Positions 46,183-55,713 of a stretch of DNA of 64,000 nt are shown piece after piece. This DNA comes from an uncultured Pelagibacteraceae bacterium (lineage in GTDB: Bacteria; Pseudomonadota; Alphaproteobacteria; Pelagibacterales; Pelagibacteraceae). Where the stretch lies: assembly GCA_902564265.1 (NCBI GenBank), contig CACFAI010000001.1, positions 62,001-126,000 of the forward strand, written 5' to 3'. Made by a program: the position numbers and the translations under genes. Under the pieces are notes generated by a model that saw nothing but the letters and a program-made list of their open reading frames with translations, did no database searches and had not been told where the DNA came from. How positions within the stretch are numbered: the first letter of the stretch is position 1; the number at the start of each line of letters is the position of its first letter.

Positions 46183-46547
46183 TACAGGTGCAAACAGAAC
46201 TATTTGTAGCAGATAATACAGGTGCAAAAAAAATTGAGTGCATAAAAGTACTTGGAGGCTCAAAAAGAAGATACGCTAGCATTGGTGATACAATTGTTGT
46301 TGCTGTAAAGGAAGCTATCCCTAAAGGCAAAGTTAAAAAAGGTTCAGTTCATAAAGCTGTAGTTGTTAGAGTAAAAAAAGGAATTCACAGAGATGATGGA
46401 TCAAAAGTAAGATTTGATAACAATGCTGCTGTTTTGACAGATGACAAAGGTGAACCTATCGGAACTAGGATTTTTGGACCAGTCACAAGAGAATTAAGAA
46501 GTAGAGGACAAATGAAAATAATATCATTAGCTCCGGAGGTAATATAA
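46179..46547 (+). CDS. rplN: 50S ribosomal protein L14
   Basis: 122 residues, the invariant L14 length. [27 protein letters not shown] and [37 protein letters not shown] match the family closely. Directly followed by rplX without a gap. Confidence 0.99.
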   Translation: MIQVQTELFVADNTGAKKIECIKVLGGSKRRYASIGDTIVVAVKEAIPKGKVKKGSVHKAVVVRVKKGIHRDDGSKVRFDNNAAVLTDDKGEPIGTRIFGPVTRELRSRGQMKIISLAPEVI

Positions 46548-46790
46548 ATGATCAAGAAAGGCTCAAATGTCAAAGTAATTGTTGGAAAAGATAAAAACAA
46601 AACAGGTGAGATTATAGAATTAGATAGAAAGAGAAATAGAGCAAAGATTAAAGGAATAAACATGATAAAAAAACATCTTAAAACTACAAAAGAAAGAAAA
46701 GGTGGAATAGTTGATAAAGAAAATTTTGTTCATTTATCAAATCTAAAATTGGATCAAAAACAAGATAAAAAAAAGGCAGTTAAAAAATGA
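46548..46790 (+). CDS. rplX: 50S ribosomal protein L24
   Basis: 80 residues, shorter than the roughly 100 of E. coli; the C-terminal part is reduced to a lysine-rich tail (QDKKKAVKK). The KOW-type core [41 protein letters not shown] is intact, and [17 protein letters not shown] follows. Overlaps rplE by four bases. Confidence 0.95.
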   Translation: MIKKGSNVKVIVGKDKNKTGEIIELDRKRNRAKIKGINMIKKHLKTTKERKGGIVDKENFVHLSNLKLDQKQDKKKAVKK

Positions 46791-47341
46791 TACCAAGATT
46801 AAAAACATTATATCACAAAGAAGTTAAAACCATGCTTAAAGAAAAATATGGTTTTAAAAATCTTAACATGGCACCAAAATTTGAAAAAGTTGTTTTGAAT
46901 ATGGGTCTAGGAATAGACGGAAACGATTCAAAAATATTTAAATCCTGCGAAGAGGATTTAGCTAAAATTGCGGGACAAAAACCAGTTTCAACAAAATTTA
47001 AAAAATCCATTTCAAATTTTAAAACACGTAAAGATACGAAAGCTGGACTTAAGGTCACTTTAAGAAAAAACAAAATGTATGAATTTATAGATAGACTTGT
47101 AAACATTGCGCTTCCAAGAATAAAAGATTTTAGAGGACTTTCCTCAAAAGGTTTTGATAAGTTTGGAAATTTTACCTTTGGTGTAAAGGAACATATAATA
47201 TTTCCCGAAGTTAATTTTGACAAGGTTGATAAGATAAGAGGTTTAGATATTACAATAGTAATTAAATCAAACTCTAAAGAACATAGCTTAGAATTATTAA
47301 AAAAATTTAATTTTCCATTTAGAGAAGAAAGGAGCAACTAA
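46787..47341 (+). CDS. rplE: 50S ribosomal protein L5
   Basis: 184 residues. Binds 5S rRNA. Conserved: [65 protein letters not shown] and LGLDITI-type ending ([14 protein letters not shown]). Start overlaps rplX by four bases, stop overlaps rpsN by one. Confidence 0.98.
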   Translation: MIPRLKTLYHKEVKTMLKEKYGFKNLNMAPKFEKVVLNMGLGIDGNDSKIFKSCEEDLAKIAGQKPVSTKFKKSISNFKTRKDTKAGLKVTLRKNKMYEFIDRLVNIALPRIKDFRGLSSKGFDKFGNFTFGVKEHIIFPEVNFDKVDKIRGLDITIVIKSNSKEHSLELLKKFNFPFREERSN

Positions 47342-47646
47342 TGGCTAAACTGAGTTCAATAAATAAAAATAATAGAAGAAGAAAAATGTCAGACAGATTT
47401 TATGCAAAAAGAAAAAAACTAAAACTAATTATAATGAATAAAAAATTACCTTTAGAAGAAAGGTTCAAAGCTCAACAAAAATTATCAAAATTACCAAGAA
47501 ATTCGGCAAAGAATAGAGTAAGAAATAGATGTGAAATCACAGGTAGACCACATGGTGTCTACAGAAAATTAAGAATATCAAGAATAGCTCTTAGGCAACT
47601 AGGTCTGCAGGGTAAAATTCCTGGTATGATAAAATCAAGTTGGTAG
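47341..47646 (+). CDS. rpsN: 30S ribosomal protein S14, zinc-free type
   Basis: 101 residues, the long form with only one cysteine (NRCEITGRPHGVYRKLRISRIALRQLGLQGKIPG) and no zinc-binding pair, as in most proteobacteria. It overlaps rplE by one base. The 13 bases to rpsH are one of the few gaps in this group. Confidence 0.98.
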   Translation: MAKLSSINKNNRRRKMSDRFYAKRKKLKLIIMNKKLPLEERFKAQQKLSKLPRNSAKNRVRNRCEITGRPHGVYRKLRISRIALRQLGLQGKIPGMIKSSW

Positions 47647-47659
47647 AAAGGGCAGTTAT

Positions 47660-48055
47660 ATGAGTTTAACAGATCCAATAGGAGATATGCTAGCGAGAAT
47701 AAAAAACTCGCAATTAAGAAATCATAAAAAAGTAGAAATGCCTTCATCAAATTTTAAGATGAAGATTGCAGATGTTTTAAAAAATGAAGGTTATATTAAT
47801 GGGTTTAATGTTGATAAAAATGATAACAAACAAGTTTTAATTATTGATCTAAAGTATAATTCTGGTTCTCCAGTAATTAGTGTAATAGAGAGAATATCAA
47901 AACCGGGTAGAAGAGTTTTTTCAAGCGCGGAAAGCTTACCAAAAATTAATAATGGTTTGGGAATTGCAATTATATCTACGCCAAAAGGTGTAATGACAGA
48001 TATTGATGCAAGAAAACAAAAAGTTGGTGGCGAAATAATTTGTAAGGTATTTTAA
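47660..48055 (+). CDS. rpsH: 30S ribosomal protein S8
   Basis: 131 residues. MSLTDPIGDMLARIKNSQLRNHKKVEMPSSNFKMKIADVLKNEGYI is the typical N-terminal domain, and NNGLGIAIISTPKGVMTDIDARKQKVGGEIICKVF the rRNA-binding end. In E. coli S8 regulates the spc message at rplE; whether it does so here is unknown. One-base overlap with rplF. Confidence 0.98.
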   Translation: MSLTDPIGDMLARIKNSQLRNHKKVEMPSSNFKMKIADVLKNEGYINGFNVDKNDNKQVLIIDLKYNSGSPVISVIERISKPGRRVFSSAESLPKINNGLGIAIISTPKGVMTDIDARKQKVGGEIICKVF

Positions 48056-48594
48056 TGTCAAAAATAGGTAAAATAAGTATTAATATTCCAGAGAAAGTCA
48101 AAGTTGCTTTAGCAGGATCAGACATCAATATAGAAGGTCCTTTGGGTAAACAAAAGTTGAAAATTAATTTAGAGATGTTTGATTTTAAAATTGATGATGG
48201 TAAAAATGTTTCAATTAAGCCAAAGAAACTAGATGATGATACTAAAAGACTATGGGGCATGAACAGAAGTCTAATAAATAATGCAATAATAGGCACTAGC
48301 GTAGGTTTTGAAAAAATACTTGAGTTAAGTGGTGTAGGTTACAGAGCAGCATTAAAAGGAAAACAATTAAATCTTCAACTAGGTTTTAGCCATGATATTA
48401 ATTTTGATATTCCTGAAGATGTAAAAATTTTAGTCGAAAAACAAACAACAATTAAAATATCAGGCGTTGACAAACAAAAAGTTGGAATGATTGCATCAAA
48501 GATTAAATCTTTTAGACCACCTGAGCCTTATAAAGGAAAGGGAATTAAAGAAAAAGGACAATATATTTTAAGGAAAGAGGGTAAAAAGAAATAA
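48055..48594 (+). CDS. rplF: 50S ribosomal protein L6
   Basis: 179 residues. Two-domain protein close to the sarcin-ricin loop. The end [26 protein letters not shown] is characteristic, and the N-terminal [14 protein letters not shown] is usual. One-base overlaps with both neighbours. Confidence 0.98.
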   Translation: MSKIGKISINIPEKVKVALAGSDINIEGPLGKQKLKINLEMFDFKIDDGKNVSIKPKKLDDDTKRLWGMNRSLINNAIIGTSVGFEKILELSGVGYRAALKGKQLNLQLGFSHDINFDIPEDVKILVEKQTTIKISGVDKQKVGMIASKIKSFRPPEPYKGKGIKEKGQYILRKEGKKK

Positions 48595-48950
48595 TGAAAT
48601 TAAGCACTTTACAGAGAAAAAAATTCAGAGTGAGAAATAAGCTTAAGGGTAATTCTAGAAATGATCGTTACAGATTAAGCGTATCTAGAAGTTTAAAAAA
48701 TATATCTGCACAAATAATTGATGATGCAAACAGCAAGACTATTCTATCAGCCTCATCTAATGAAAAAGGTATGAAATCTGCAAATAAGGTAAATAAAACC
48801 GAACTTTCAAAACTGGTTGCTGAGAAATTGGCTAAAAAAGCAGGGGAAAAAAATATCAAGAAAATTTATTTTGATAGAGGTCAATTTAAGTACCACGGAA
48901 GAGTAAAGATTTTTGCTGAAACATTAAGAAAAAACGGAATGGAATTTTAG
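48594..48950 (+). CDS. rplR: 50S ribosomal protein L18
   Basis: 118 residues. Binds 5S rRNA with L5. Conserved [20 protein letters not shown] and the C-terminal [27 protein letters not shown]. One base before rpsE. Confidence 0.98.
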   Translation: MKLSTLQRKKFRVRNKLKGNSRNDRYRLSVSRSLKNISAQIIDDANSKTILSASSNEKGMKSANKVNKTELSKLVAEKLAKKAGEKNIKKIYFDRGQFKYHGRVKIFAETLRKNGMEF

Positions 48951-48951
48951 T

Positions 48952-49452
48952 ATGTCTAAAGAAAATGAATTCATAGAAAAACTTGTTCACGTAAACAGAA
49001 TTACAAAAGTTGTTAAAGGTGGTAGAAGATTTGGTTTTTCTGCATTAGTAGTTGTTGGAAATCAAAGTGGAAAAATTGGTATTGCGCATGCAAAATCAAA
49101 ACAAGTTCCCGATGCCATAAAAAAAGCTAATGAAATGGCTAGAAGAAATTTAATTCAAATACCTTTAAGAGAGGGAAGAACTATTCATCATGATGTTTCT
49201 GGTAAAGATGGTGCTGGAAAAATCAAAATGAGAGCAGCGCCAAAAGGAACAGGTATTATTGCCGGTGGACCGGTAAGAGCTGTATGTGAAGTGCTAGGTA
49301 TTAAAGACATTGTTGCTAAATCATTAGGAACTGCAAACCCTCATAATGTTATCAGAGCATGTCTTAAAGCTTTAAAAAAACAAAATTCACCAAAACAAAT
49401 ATCAATTATAAGAAACAAGAAAATTTCAGAAATAATAGAAAAAAGAGGATAA
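48952..49452 (+). CDS. rpsE: 30S ribosomal protein S5
   Basis: 166 residues, normal. Takes part in decoding accuracy. Features: [40 protein letters not shown] and [41 protein letters not shown]. Its stop overlaps the rplO start by one base, so the usual rpmD (L30) gene between them is absent. Confidence 0.98.
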   Translation: MSKENEFIEKLVHVNRITKVVKGGRRFGFSALVVVGNQSGKIGIAHAKSKQVPDAIKKANEMARRNLIQIPLREGRTIHHDVSGKDGAGKIKMRAAPKGTGIIAGGPVRAVCEVLGIKDIVAKSLGTANPHNVIRACLKALKKQNSPKQISIIRNKKISEIIEKRG

Positions 49453-49907
49453 TGATGCTTAATGGTTTGACTAAACTGAAAACAAAAAAAATTAGAGTTG
49501 GAAGAGGTATTGGATCTGGAAAAGGCAAAACTTCTGGTAGAGGTGTTAAAGGTCAAAAATCAAGATCTGGTGTTGCAATTAAAAGTTTTGAAGGTGGCCA
49601 AATGCCTTTATATAGAAGATTACCTAAAAGAGGTTTTAATTCATTCAATAAAAGCAAAATAGGAAAATTAAATTTAGGCGATTTGCAACAGCTTATAGAG
49701 TCTAAAAGAATAAAATCATCTGAAAAGATAGATATAAAATATTTACATAGTTCTAAAATTATAAAAAAAAAATATGAAAAAATTAAGATACTTGGTCAGG
49801 GTGAAATAAAAGATAAGCTAAATTTAGAAGTTCATTATTTATCTAATTCGGCAAAAGAAAAACTTTCAAAGAACGGCTCAACAATTAAAATTTTAGAGAG
49901 CAAATAA
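49452..49907 (+). CDS. rplO: 50S ribosomal protein L15
   Basis: 151 residues. Late assembly protein. The glycine/lysine-rich N-terminal KIRVGRGIGSGKGKTSGRGVKGQKSRSG and GGQMPLYRRLPKRGF are diagnostic. Two adjacent ATGs (49452, 49455); the second gives the usual MLNGLTKL. Overlaps rpsE by one base. Confidence 0.97.
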   Translation: MMLNGLTKLKTKKIRVGRGIGSGKGKTSGRGVKGQKSRSGVAIKSFEGGQMPLYRRLPKRGFNSFNKSKIGKLNLGDLQQLIESKRIKSSEKIDIKYLHSSKIIKKKYEKIKILGQGEIKDKLNLEVHYLSNSAKEKLSKNGSTIKILESK

Positions 49908-49917
49908 ATAAAATCAT

Positions 49918-51198
49918 ATGAGTACAATGACACAAAATAACGATTTAAGAAATCGTATAATTTTTACTATATTTATCTTAGCAGTTTACAGATTTGGAAC
50001 ATTTGTTCCTTTGCCGGGTATAGACCCTGATCAGTTAAAAATTATGATGGAAGGAAATCAAAAAGGTTTACTTGGCATGTTTAATGTTTTTGCAGGTGGT
50101 GCAGTAAGCCGTATGGCAATATTTGCTTTAGGAATAATGCCTTATATCTCATCTTCTATTATAGTTCAATTACTCACAGGGGTTTCTGATTATTTTAAAA
50201 ATTTAAAAAGCCAGGGGACAATCGGAAGACAAAAAATTACACAAATTACAAGGTATGGAACAGTTCTTTTAGCAACTATTCAAGGTTATGGTTTATCAGT
50301 TGGATTAGAGTCATCAGAAAATTTAGTTATTAATCCTGGTATTTTTTTTAAAGTTACTACTGTTACAACTATTGTAGCTGGTACTATTTTTTTAATGTGG
50401 TTGGGTGAACAAATTACTCAAAGAGGAATAGGTAATGGAATTTCATTAATCATTTTTTCTGGTATTGTTGCAGAAATACCAAGGGCTTTAGTTACAACAT
50501 TTGAGTTAGGAAGAACAGGTGCAATATCATCAGCTATGATAATTTTTATTTTCATTTTATTAATAGCTACAATTATGTTCATTGTGTTTATGGAGAGAGC
50601 TTTAAGAAAAATACTAATAAATTATCCTAAGAGGCAGATGGGCAATAAAATGTATGGAGGAGATTCTTCTCATCTTCCTTTAAAAATAAACACGGCGGGT
50701 GTGATACCTGCAATTTTTGCTTCAGCTTTATTACTGTTGCCTGCTACTCTTACAAATTTTAATATCACTGAGAATGATAACGTATCATCTTTTTTATCCT
50801 TTTTTTCACAAGGCCAGCCTCTCTATATGATTTTATATGCTTCAGGAATAATCTTCTTCACTTTCTTTTATACTTCACTTGTATTCAACCCAGATGAAAC
50901 TGCTGAGAATTTAAGAAAATATGGCGGCTTTATACCAGGGATTAGGCCAGGTGAAAGTACAGCAAGATACATTGAGGAAATTTTAACAAGACTTACAACA
51001 ATTGGAGCATTATACTTAGCCTTAGTTTGTTTAATGCCAGAATTTTTAATTGCAAACTACCCCATACCCTTTTATTTAGGTGGTGCCTCTGTCTTAATTG
51101 TTGTGGTTGTAGCAATTGACACAGTAACCCAAATCCAAACAAGATTAATGAGCGCGCAGTACGAACAACTTATTAAAAAAACTAAATTTGGAAGATAG
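49918..51198 (+). CDS. secY: Protein translocase subunit SecY
   Basis: 426 residues with ten membrane helices, the pore of the Sec system. Conserved GTFVPLPGIDP near the start, GNGISLIIFSGI, and the large cytoplasmic loop YPKRQMGNKMYGGDSSHLPLKINTAGVIPAIFAS, used for ribosome and SecA contact. The partner secE is 23 kb upstream in the same array. adk follows after two bases; rpmJ (L36), often next in other bacteria, is not here. Confidence 0.98.
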   Translation: MSTMTQNNDLRNRIIFTIFILAVYRFGTFVPLPGIDPDQLKIMMEGNQKGLLGMFNVFAGGAVSRMAIFALGIMPYISSSIIVQLLTGVSDYFKNLKSQGTIGRQKITQITRYGTVLLATIQGYGLSVGLESSENLVINPGIFFKVTTVTTIVAGTIFLMWLGEQITQRGIGNGISLIIFSGIVAEIPRALVTTFELGRTGAISSAMIIFIFILLIATIMFIVFMERALRKILINYPKRQMGNKMYGGDSSHLPLKINTAGVIPAIFASALLLLPATLTNFNITENDNVSSFLSFFSQGQPLYMILYASGIIFFTFFYTSLVFNPDETAENLRKYGGFIPGIRPGESTARYIEEILTRLTTIGALYLALVCLMPEFLIANYPIPFYLGGASVLIVVVVAIDTVTQIQTRLMSAQYEQLIKKTKFGR

Positions 51199-51200
51199 TA

Positions 51201-51764
51201 GTGAATATAATTTTATTTGGTCCTCCAGGTGCAGGTAAAGGTACCCAAGCAAAATTTCTTGTTAAAATATTAAAAAATTTCCAAGTTTCAACAGGAGATA
51301 TGTTGAGGGACGAAATCAAAAAAGACACAGAAATTGGTAAGAAAATTATAAGTTATATGAATGAAGGTAAATTCGTTGACGATGAGATTGTAAATAATCT
51401 TATGAAAAAAATAGTTTTTGACTCTTCCAAAAAAGGAAAGTTAATTTTTGATGGCTATCCAAGAACTATTAAACAAGCTAAAAATTTAGATTTATTATTA
51501 ACAGAGTCTAAACAACAAATTGATTTTGTTTTCTTTTTAAATGTAAATAAAGAAACCATAATTAAAAGAATTGAAAGAAGGAAAGTTGAAGAAAAAAGAG
51601 GAGATGATGACCTAGCTACAATTCTTAAAAGATACGACACATATTTAAAAACCACCTCGCCAGTATTAGATTATTATTCATCTAAACAAAACTTTTATAA
51701 GCTTGATGGAAACCAAGAAATTGATCAAATAAACCAGCAAATCAAGGGCTTTTTAAAGTTATAA
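51201..51764 (+). CDS. adk: Adenylate kinase, short-lid form
   Basis: 187 residues from a GTG start two bases after secY. It balances ATP, ADP and AMP. P-loop GPPGAGKGTQA (7-17), AMP-binding STGDMLRDE and FDGYPRT are intact. The lid is short (RRKVEEKRGDDDLATILKRYDTY), without the zinc-binding insertion of long forms, as is typical of alphaproteobacteria. Confidence 0.97.
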   Translation: MNIILFGPPGAGKGTQAKFLVKILKNFQVSTGDMLRDEIKKDTEIGKKIISYMNEGKFVDDEIVNNLMKKIVFDSSKKGKLIFDGYPRTIKQAKNLDLLLTESKQQIDFVFFLNVNKETIIKRIERRKVEEKRGDDDLATILKRYDTYLKTTSPVLDYYSSKQNFYKLDGNQEIDQINQQIKGFLKL

Positions 51765-51768
51765 AAAG

Positions 51769-51796
51769 TTGACTTTAAATTTTCATCTTATATAAA
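51769..51796 (+). promoter_or_regulatory. Promoter of the rpsM-rplQ (alpha) group
   Basis: TTGACT (51769-51774) and TATAAA (51791-51796) with a 16-base spacer, inside the 54-base gap after adk. It predicts a start near 51803 and a leader of about 16 bases before rpsM. Confidence 0.6.
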
Positions 51797-51818
51797 AGGC
51801 TAAATTTTATCTCAAAAT

Positions 51819-52202
51819 ATGGCTCGAATTGCAGGTGTAAATATCCCACAGAATAAAATCGTCCAAATTGGACTTACGTATATTTATGGTATAGGGAATA
51901 AGTTTTCTAAACAAATCTGTAAGGAATTAGAAATACCAAAATCAAAAAGAGTTAATGAACTTACTGACGACCAAATTCTAAAAATTAGAGAATATATTGA
52001 CCAGCATTTTACAGTTGAAGGAGATTTAAGAAGAGAAAATTCAATAAGCATAAAAAGATTAATTGATCTTGCATGTTATAGAGGTTTTCGACATAAAAAA
52101 AAGTTACCTGTAAGAGGACAAAGAACCAGATGTAATGCTAGAACAAGAAAAGGTAAAGCAATTGCTATCGCAGGTAAAAAATTAACACCATTAAAGAAAT
52201 AG
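51819..52202 (+). CDS. rpsM: 30S ribosomal protein S13
   Basis: 127 residues. Head protein contacting L5. [26 protein letters not shown] at the start and [26 protein letters not shown] near the end are diagnostic. Preceded by a promoter-like pair; no L36 gene lies between secY/adk and rpsM. Confidence 0.98.
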   Translation: MARIAGVNIPQNKIVQIGLTYIYGIGNKFSKQICKELEIPKSKRVNELTDDQILKIREYIDQHFTVEGDLRRENSISIKRLIDLACYRGFRHKKKLPVRGQRTRCNARTRKGKAIAIAGKKLTPLKK

Positions 52203-52208
52203 TTTCAA

Positions 52209-52655
52209 ATGGCTGATAAAAAAAAAGTAGAAAAAAAAGTTGATGAAAAATCAGAAGTTAAATCAGTTAAAAAAAGTTCATATTCTAAAAAGAAAAAAGT
52301 AAAAAAAAATATAGTTAATGGAATAGCTTATGTTCAGTCCACTTTTAATAATACAATTGTATCAATAGCTGATACACAAGGTAATGTCGTATCCTGGGCA
52401 TCTGCTGGACAAAAGGGTTTTAAGGGTTCCAGAAAATCAACACCCTATGCAGCACAAATAGCAGCAGACTCAGCTGCGTCAAAAGCTTTAGAGTATGGTA
52501 TGAAAACTTTAACAGTTGAAATTAAAGGACCAGGTTCAGGGAGAGAAACAGCTTTGCGCGCATTACAAGCAAGAGGTTTTAAAATTTTATCTATTAAAGA
52601 TACAACACCAATGCCTCATAATGGAACAAGACCACCAAAAAAAAGGAGAGTTTAA
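52209..52655 (+). CDS. rpsK: 30S ribosomal protein S11
   Basis: 148 residues, about 20 more than E. coli, because of a lysine/serine-rich N-terminal extension (residues 1-35: [20 protein letters not shown]...). The core [31 protein letters not shown] and [17 protein letters not shown] is conserved. Six bases after rpsM; one-base overlap with rpoA. Confidence 0.97.
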   Translation: MADKKKVEKKVDEKSEVKSVKKSSYSKKKKVKKNIVNGIAYVQSTFNNTIVSIADTQGNVVSWASAGQKGFKGSRKSTPYAAQIAADSAASKALEYGMKTLTVEIKGPGSGRETALRALQARGFKILSIKDTTPMPHNGTRPPKKRRV

Positions 52656-53683
52656 TGGAAACAGCTAATGTAAATTTAAAAAATTGGAAATCATTAATTA
52701 AACCTGGAAAGTTGGACATTAATTTAAATGATGATAAATCATACGCAAAAATTATTGCTGAACCACTTGAAAAGGGTTACGGTTTAACTTTAGGTAACTC
52801 ACTAAGAAGAATTTTATTGTCTTCAATTAGAGGTACTGCTGTGACAGCAATTCAAATTGATGGAGTACTTCATGAATTTACTTCTATTAAAGGTGTGAGA
52901 GAAGATGTGACTGATATTGTTCTTAATGTTAAGTCTTTAGCATTAAAAAGTACCTCTGAGGGTTCAAAAAAATTAGTGTTAGATGCAAAAGGCCCAGGAG
53001 TAATCAAAGCATCTGATATAACAAAAATTAATGAAGTAGAAATTTTAAATCCAGACTTGGTAATTTGTAATTTAGATGAAAATACAAATTTCCATATGGA
53101 GATGACAATAGGTAATGGCAAAGGTTATGTACCAGCTGAACTTAACAAACCAGATGAACCACCATTAGGTCTTATACCTATAGACTCTCTTTTTAGTCCA
53201 GTTAAAAAAGTTTCATATTCAGTTAGCACTGCTAGAGAAGGTAAAGCTTTAGACTATGATAAATTAACAATGGAAATAGAAACTAATGGTTCTATCTCTG
53301 CAGAAGATGCATTAGCGTATTCGGCTAGAATTTTTCAAGATCAATTAGGAATGTTTGTTAATTTTGATGAACCTCAAGAAGTTACTATTACAGAAAAACC
53401 AAGCGAACCAGAATTTAACAAAAACTTGTTAAGAAAAGTTGACGAGTTAGAGCTTTCTGTAAGGTCAATGAACTGTTTAAAGAATGATAATATTATTTAT
53501 ATAGGAGATTTAGTTCAAAAGTCAGAGGGAGAAATGCTGAGAACACCAAACTTTGGTAGAAAATCGCTTAACGAGATTAAGGAAGTTTTAAATGGAATGT
53601 CACTTTATTTAGGTATGGAAATACCTAATTGGCCACCTGACAACATAGCTGAATTATCTAAAAAGTTAGAGGAAAGTATTTAA
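52655..53683 (+). CDS. rpoA: RNA polymerase alpha subunit
   Basis: 342 residues. The N-terminal assembly domain has [25 protein letters not shown]; the C-terminal domain ([49 protein letters not shown]) has the helix-hairpin-helix that binds UP elements and activators. rpsD, which sits before rpoA in E. coli, is absent here, as in other alphaproteobacteria. Confidence 0.99.
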   Translation: METANVNLKNWKSLIKPGKLDINLNDDKSYAKIIAEPLEKGYGLTLGNSLRRILLSSIRGTAVTAIQIDGVLHEFTSIKGVREDVTDIVLNVKSLALKSTSEGSKKLVLDAKGPGVIKASDITKINEVEILNPDLVICNLDENTNFHMEMTIGNGKGYVPAELNKPDEPPLGLIPIDSLFSPVKKVSYSVSTAREGKALDYDKLTMEIETNGSISAEDALAYSARIFQDQLGMFVNFDEPQEVTITEKPSEPEFNKNLLRKVDELELSVRSMNCLKNDNIIYIGDLVQKSEGEMLRTPNFGRKSLNEIKEVLNGMSLYLGMEIPNWPPDNIAELSKKLEESI

Positions 53684-53685
53684 TA

Positions 53686-54126
53686 ATGAGACATAGATTA
53701 GGTTATAAAAAACTTAACAGAACATCTGAGCATAGAAAAGCGTTGATAAAGAATATGCTTAATAATTTAATTAAATATGAGCAAATTATTACAACTTTAC
53801 CCAAAGCAAAAGTTCTAAAGCCGCAAGCTGATAAAATTATAACTTTAGGTAAGAAAAAAAATCTACAAAATACAAGAAGATTAGTATCTCAACTTCAGGA
53901 CAAAACGAACGCAAATAAAGTTATAAAAACTTTATCAAAAAGATATGAAAAAAGATCTGGGGGATATACAAGAATTGTAAAAGCTGGATTTAGACATGGT
54001 GATAATGCACCATTAGCTGTAATAGAATTTGTAGATAGAGACGTTGAAGCAAAAAGAAAATTTAAGAAAAAGAAATCACAAGACAAACCTGCTAAGACAG
54101 AGGAAAAAAAATCAGCTACAGCATAA
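53686..54126 (+). CDS. rplQ: 50S ribosomal protein L17
   Basis: 146 residues. The conserved part (MRHRLGYKKLNRTSEHRKALIKNMLNNLIKYEQIITTLPKAK) is standard; the C-terminal 30 residues (RDVEAKRKFKKKKSQDKPAKTEEKK) are a lysine-rich extension. Two bases after rpoA and seven before the pseudouridine synthase gene. It is the last ribosomal protein of the array. Confidence 0.97.
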   Translation: MRHRLGYKKLNRTSEHRKALIKNMLNNLIKYEQIITTLPKAKVLKPQADKIITLGKKKNLQNTRRLVSQLQDKTNANKVIKTLSKRYEKRSGGYTRIVKAGFRHGDNAPLAVIEFVDRDVEAKRKFKKKKSQDKPAKTEEKKSATA

Positions 54127-54133
54127 CTAGATA

Positions 54134-55051
54134 ATGAATAAGTCCTATATTATTAAGGAAATTTATTCAGGTATGCGTTTAGATAGATGGATAAGAAATA
54201 ACATAGCTTCTCTACCACAATCATTAATCGAAAGATCTCTAAGAAAAGGTAAAATTAAAGTTAATATTAAAAAAGTAAATAGTTCCTATAAATTAAAAAC
54301 AGGAGACAAAATTAATTTTTTCAATTTTAATTTTGAAGTTAATAAACACAAGATATTAAATAAAAAATTTTCTCCAACTTCAGAACTCTTAAAAGTTCAT
54401 GAGAACAGAATATTGGAAAATAATGATGATTTTATCGTAATAGACAAAAGCCCAGGTGTACCGGTTCAAGGTGGAACAAAATCAAAAAAAAACTTAATAG
54501 ATATACTTGCGTCTAGTGAATTTTTTAAGGATACAAAACCCTTTCCAGTTCATAGATTGGACAAGGAAACATCTGGCATAATGATTATTTCTAAAAATCA
54601 TAATTCAGCAAGATTATTAACAAGTTTATTTAGACTAAGAAAAATTCATAAAACTTATTTAGCCGTATGTCACGGTCATATAAGTAAAAAAAAGGGTGAA
54701 TTAAAAAATGAACTTATAACGTTTGAAAATGATAAAAAGAAAATTGAGAAAGCAATTACTTATTATAAAGTTCTCTCCGAAACAAATTCAACTTCATTTC
54801 TTGAGCTTAAACCAGTAACAGGAAGAAAACATCAGCTAAGAAAACAATTAGCATTAATAAATAATCCAATTGTCGGAGATAAAAAATATATTCTATCAAA
54901 TAAAAAAATTAAAAGTGACAAAAACCTTATGTTACATGCTTATTCATTGAAATTTTATATTAATAATAAAAAATTCTTTTATAAAGCAAATCCACCTGCC
55001 GCGTTTAACAAGTATTTTAATAAAAAAAAACTTAATATTTTAAATTTTTAA
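54134..55051 (+). CDS. rluC: 23S rRNA pseudouridine synthase, RluC/RluD type
   Basis: 305 residues. An N-terminal S4 RNA-binding domain (about 10-60: GMRLDRWIRNNIASLPQSLIERSLRKGKIKVN) precedes the catalytic domain with PVHRLDKETSGIMI (His140-Arg141-Leu142-Asp143; Asp143 is the nucleophile). RluC makes three pseudouridines in 23S rRNA in E. coli; a RluD role cannot be excluded. It follows rplQ by seven bases and converges with lipB, the two stop regions overlapping by 20 bases. Confidence 0.88.
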   Translation: MNKSYIIKEIYSGMRLDRWIRNNIASLPQSLIERSLRKGKIKVNIKKVNSSYKLKTGDKINFFNFNFEVNKHKILNKKFSPTSELLKVHENRILENNDDFIVIDKSPGVPVQGGTKSKKNLIDILASSEFFKDTKPFPVHRLDKETSGIMIISKNHNSARLLTSLFRLRKIHKTYLAVCHGHISKKKGELKNELITFENDKKKIEKAITYYKVLSETNSTSFLELKPVTGRKHQLRKQLALINNPIVGDKKYILSNKKIKSDKNLMLHAYSLKFYINNKKFFYKANPPAAFNKYFNKKKLNILNF

Positions 55052-55646
55052 TAAGATTTATTTTAAGTCTGTTAATTATTTTATCTTTTGAAATTTTTTT
55101 AAAATTATCTATTTTTGAAATACCTTTATCTGAAATGCCACAAGGTATTATTTTTTTATAACTATTTAAATTGTTTGAAAGGTTTAATGAAAATCCATGA
55201 AATGCAATCCATTTCTTTACTCGAAAACCTATTGCTGCAATTTTTTTTTCTTCTTTTTTATCTAAAACCCAAATACCTATATTTTTCCTATCACTGAAAG
55301 AACTTATCTTAAAATCTTTTAAAGTCTCTATAATGGAATTTTCAATAGCAGTTATAAATTTTCTTATGTCTTTTTTTCTTTTAGAGATATCTAAAACAAA
55401 ATAGCAAATTAACTGACCTGGTCCGTGCCACGTTATTTTCCCACCTCTATTAGTTTTAACTATTTTTACACTTTTATCTAAAACATCTTTTTGGTTAAAG
55501 TTTACGCCACATGTATAAACAGACTTGTGTTCTAAGAACCAAACTAATTCTTCATTTTTATTCTGATAAACTTGATGAACTCTTTCATCGAGATATTCAA
55601 TAGCTTCTTCATATTTTACTGGTTTTTTTGATATTTTGATCTCCAT
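55032..55646 (-). CDS. lipB: Octanoyltransferase
   Basis: 204 residues. It transfers octanoate from acyl-carrier protein to lipoyl domains, the first step of lipoate synthesis. The motif RGGKITWHGPGQ (67-78) and the catalytic pair Lys135 and Cys169 (IPCGI) are present, at the same positions as in E. coli. The gene overlaps rluC by 20 bases convergently and is divergent from mgtE with 67 bases between. Confidence 0.95.
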   Translation of the reverse strand: MEIKISKKPVKYEEAIEYLDERVHQVYQNKNEELVWFLEHKSVYTCGVNFNQKDVLDKSVKIVKTNRGGKITWHGPGQLICYFVLDISKRKKDIRKFITAIENSIIETLKDFKISSFSDRKNIGIWVLDKKEEKKIAAIGFRVKKWIAFHGFSLNLSNNLNSYKKIIPCGISDKGISKIDNFKKISKDKIINRLKINLIKNLKY

Positions 55647-55713
55647 AAGAATTTAAAAATTGTATTATATTTAATTTGCATTAATAGTTCTAATAATTTT
55701 TATAGGATTTAAA

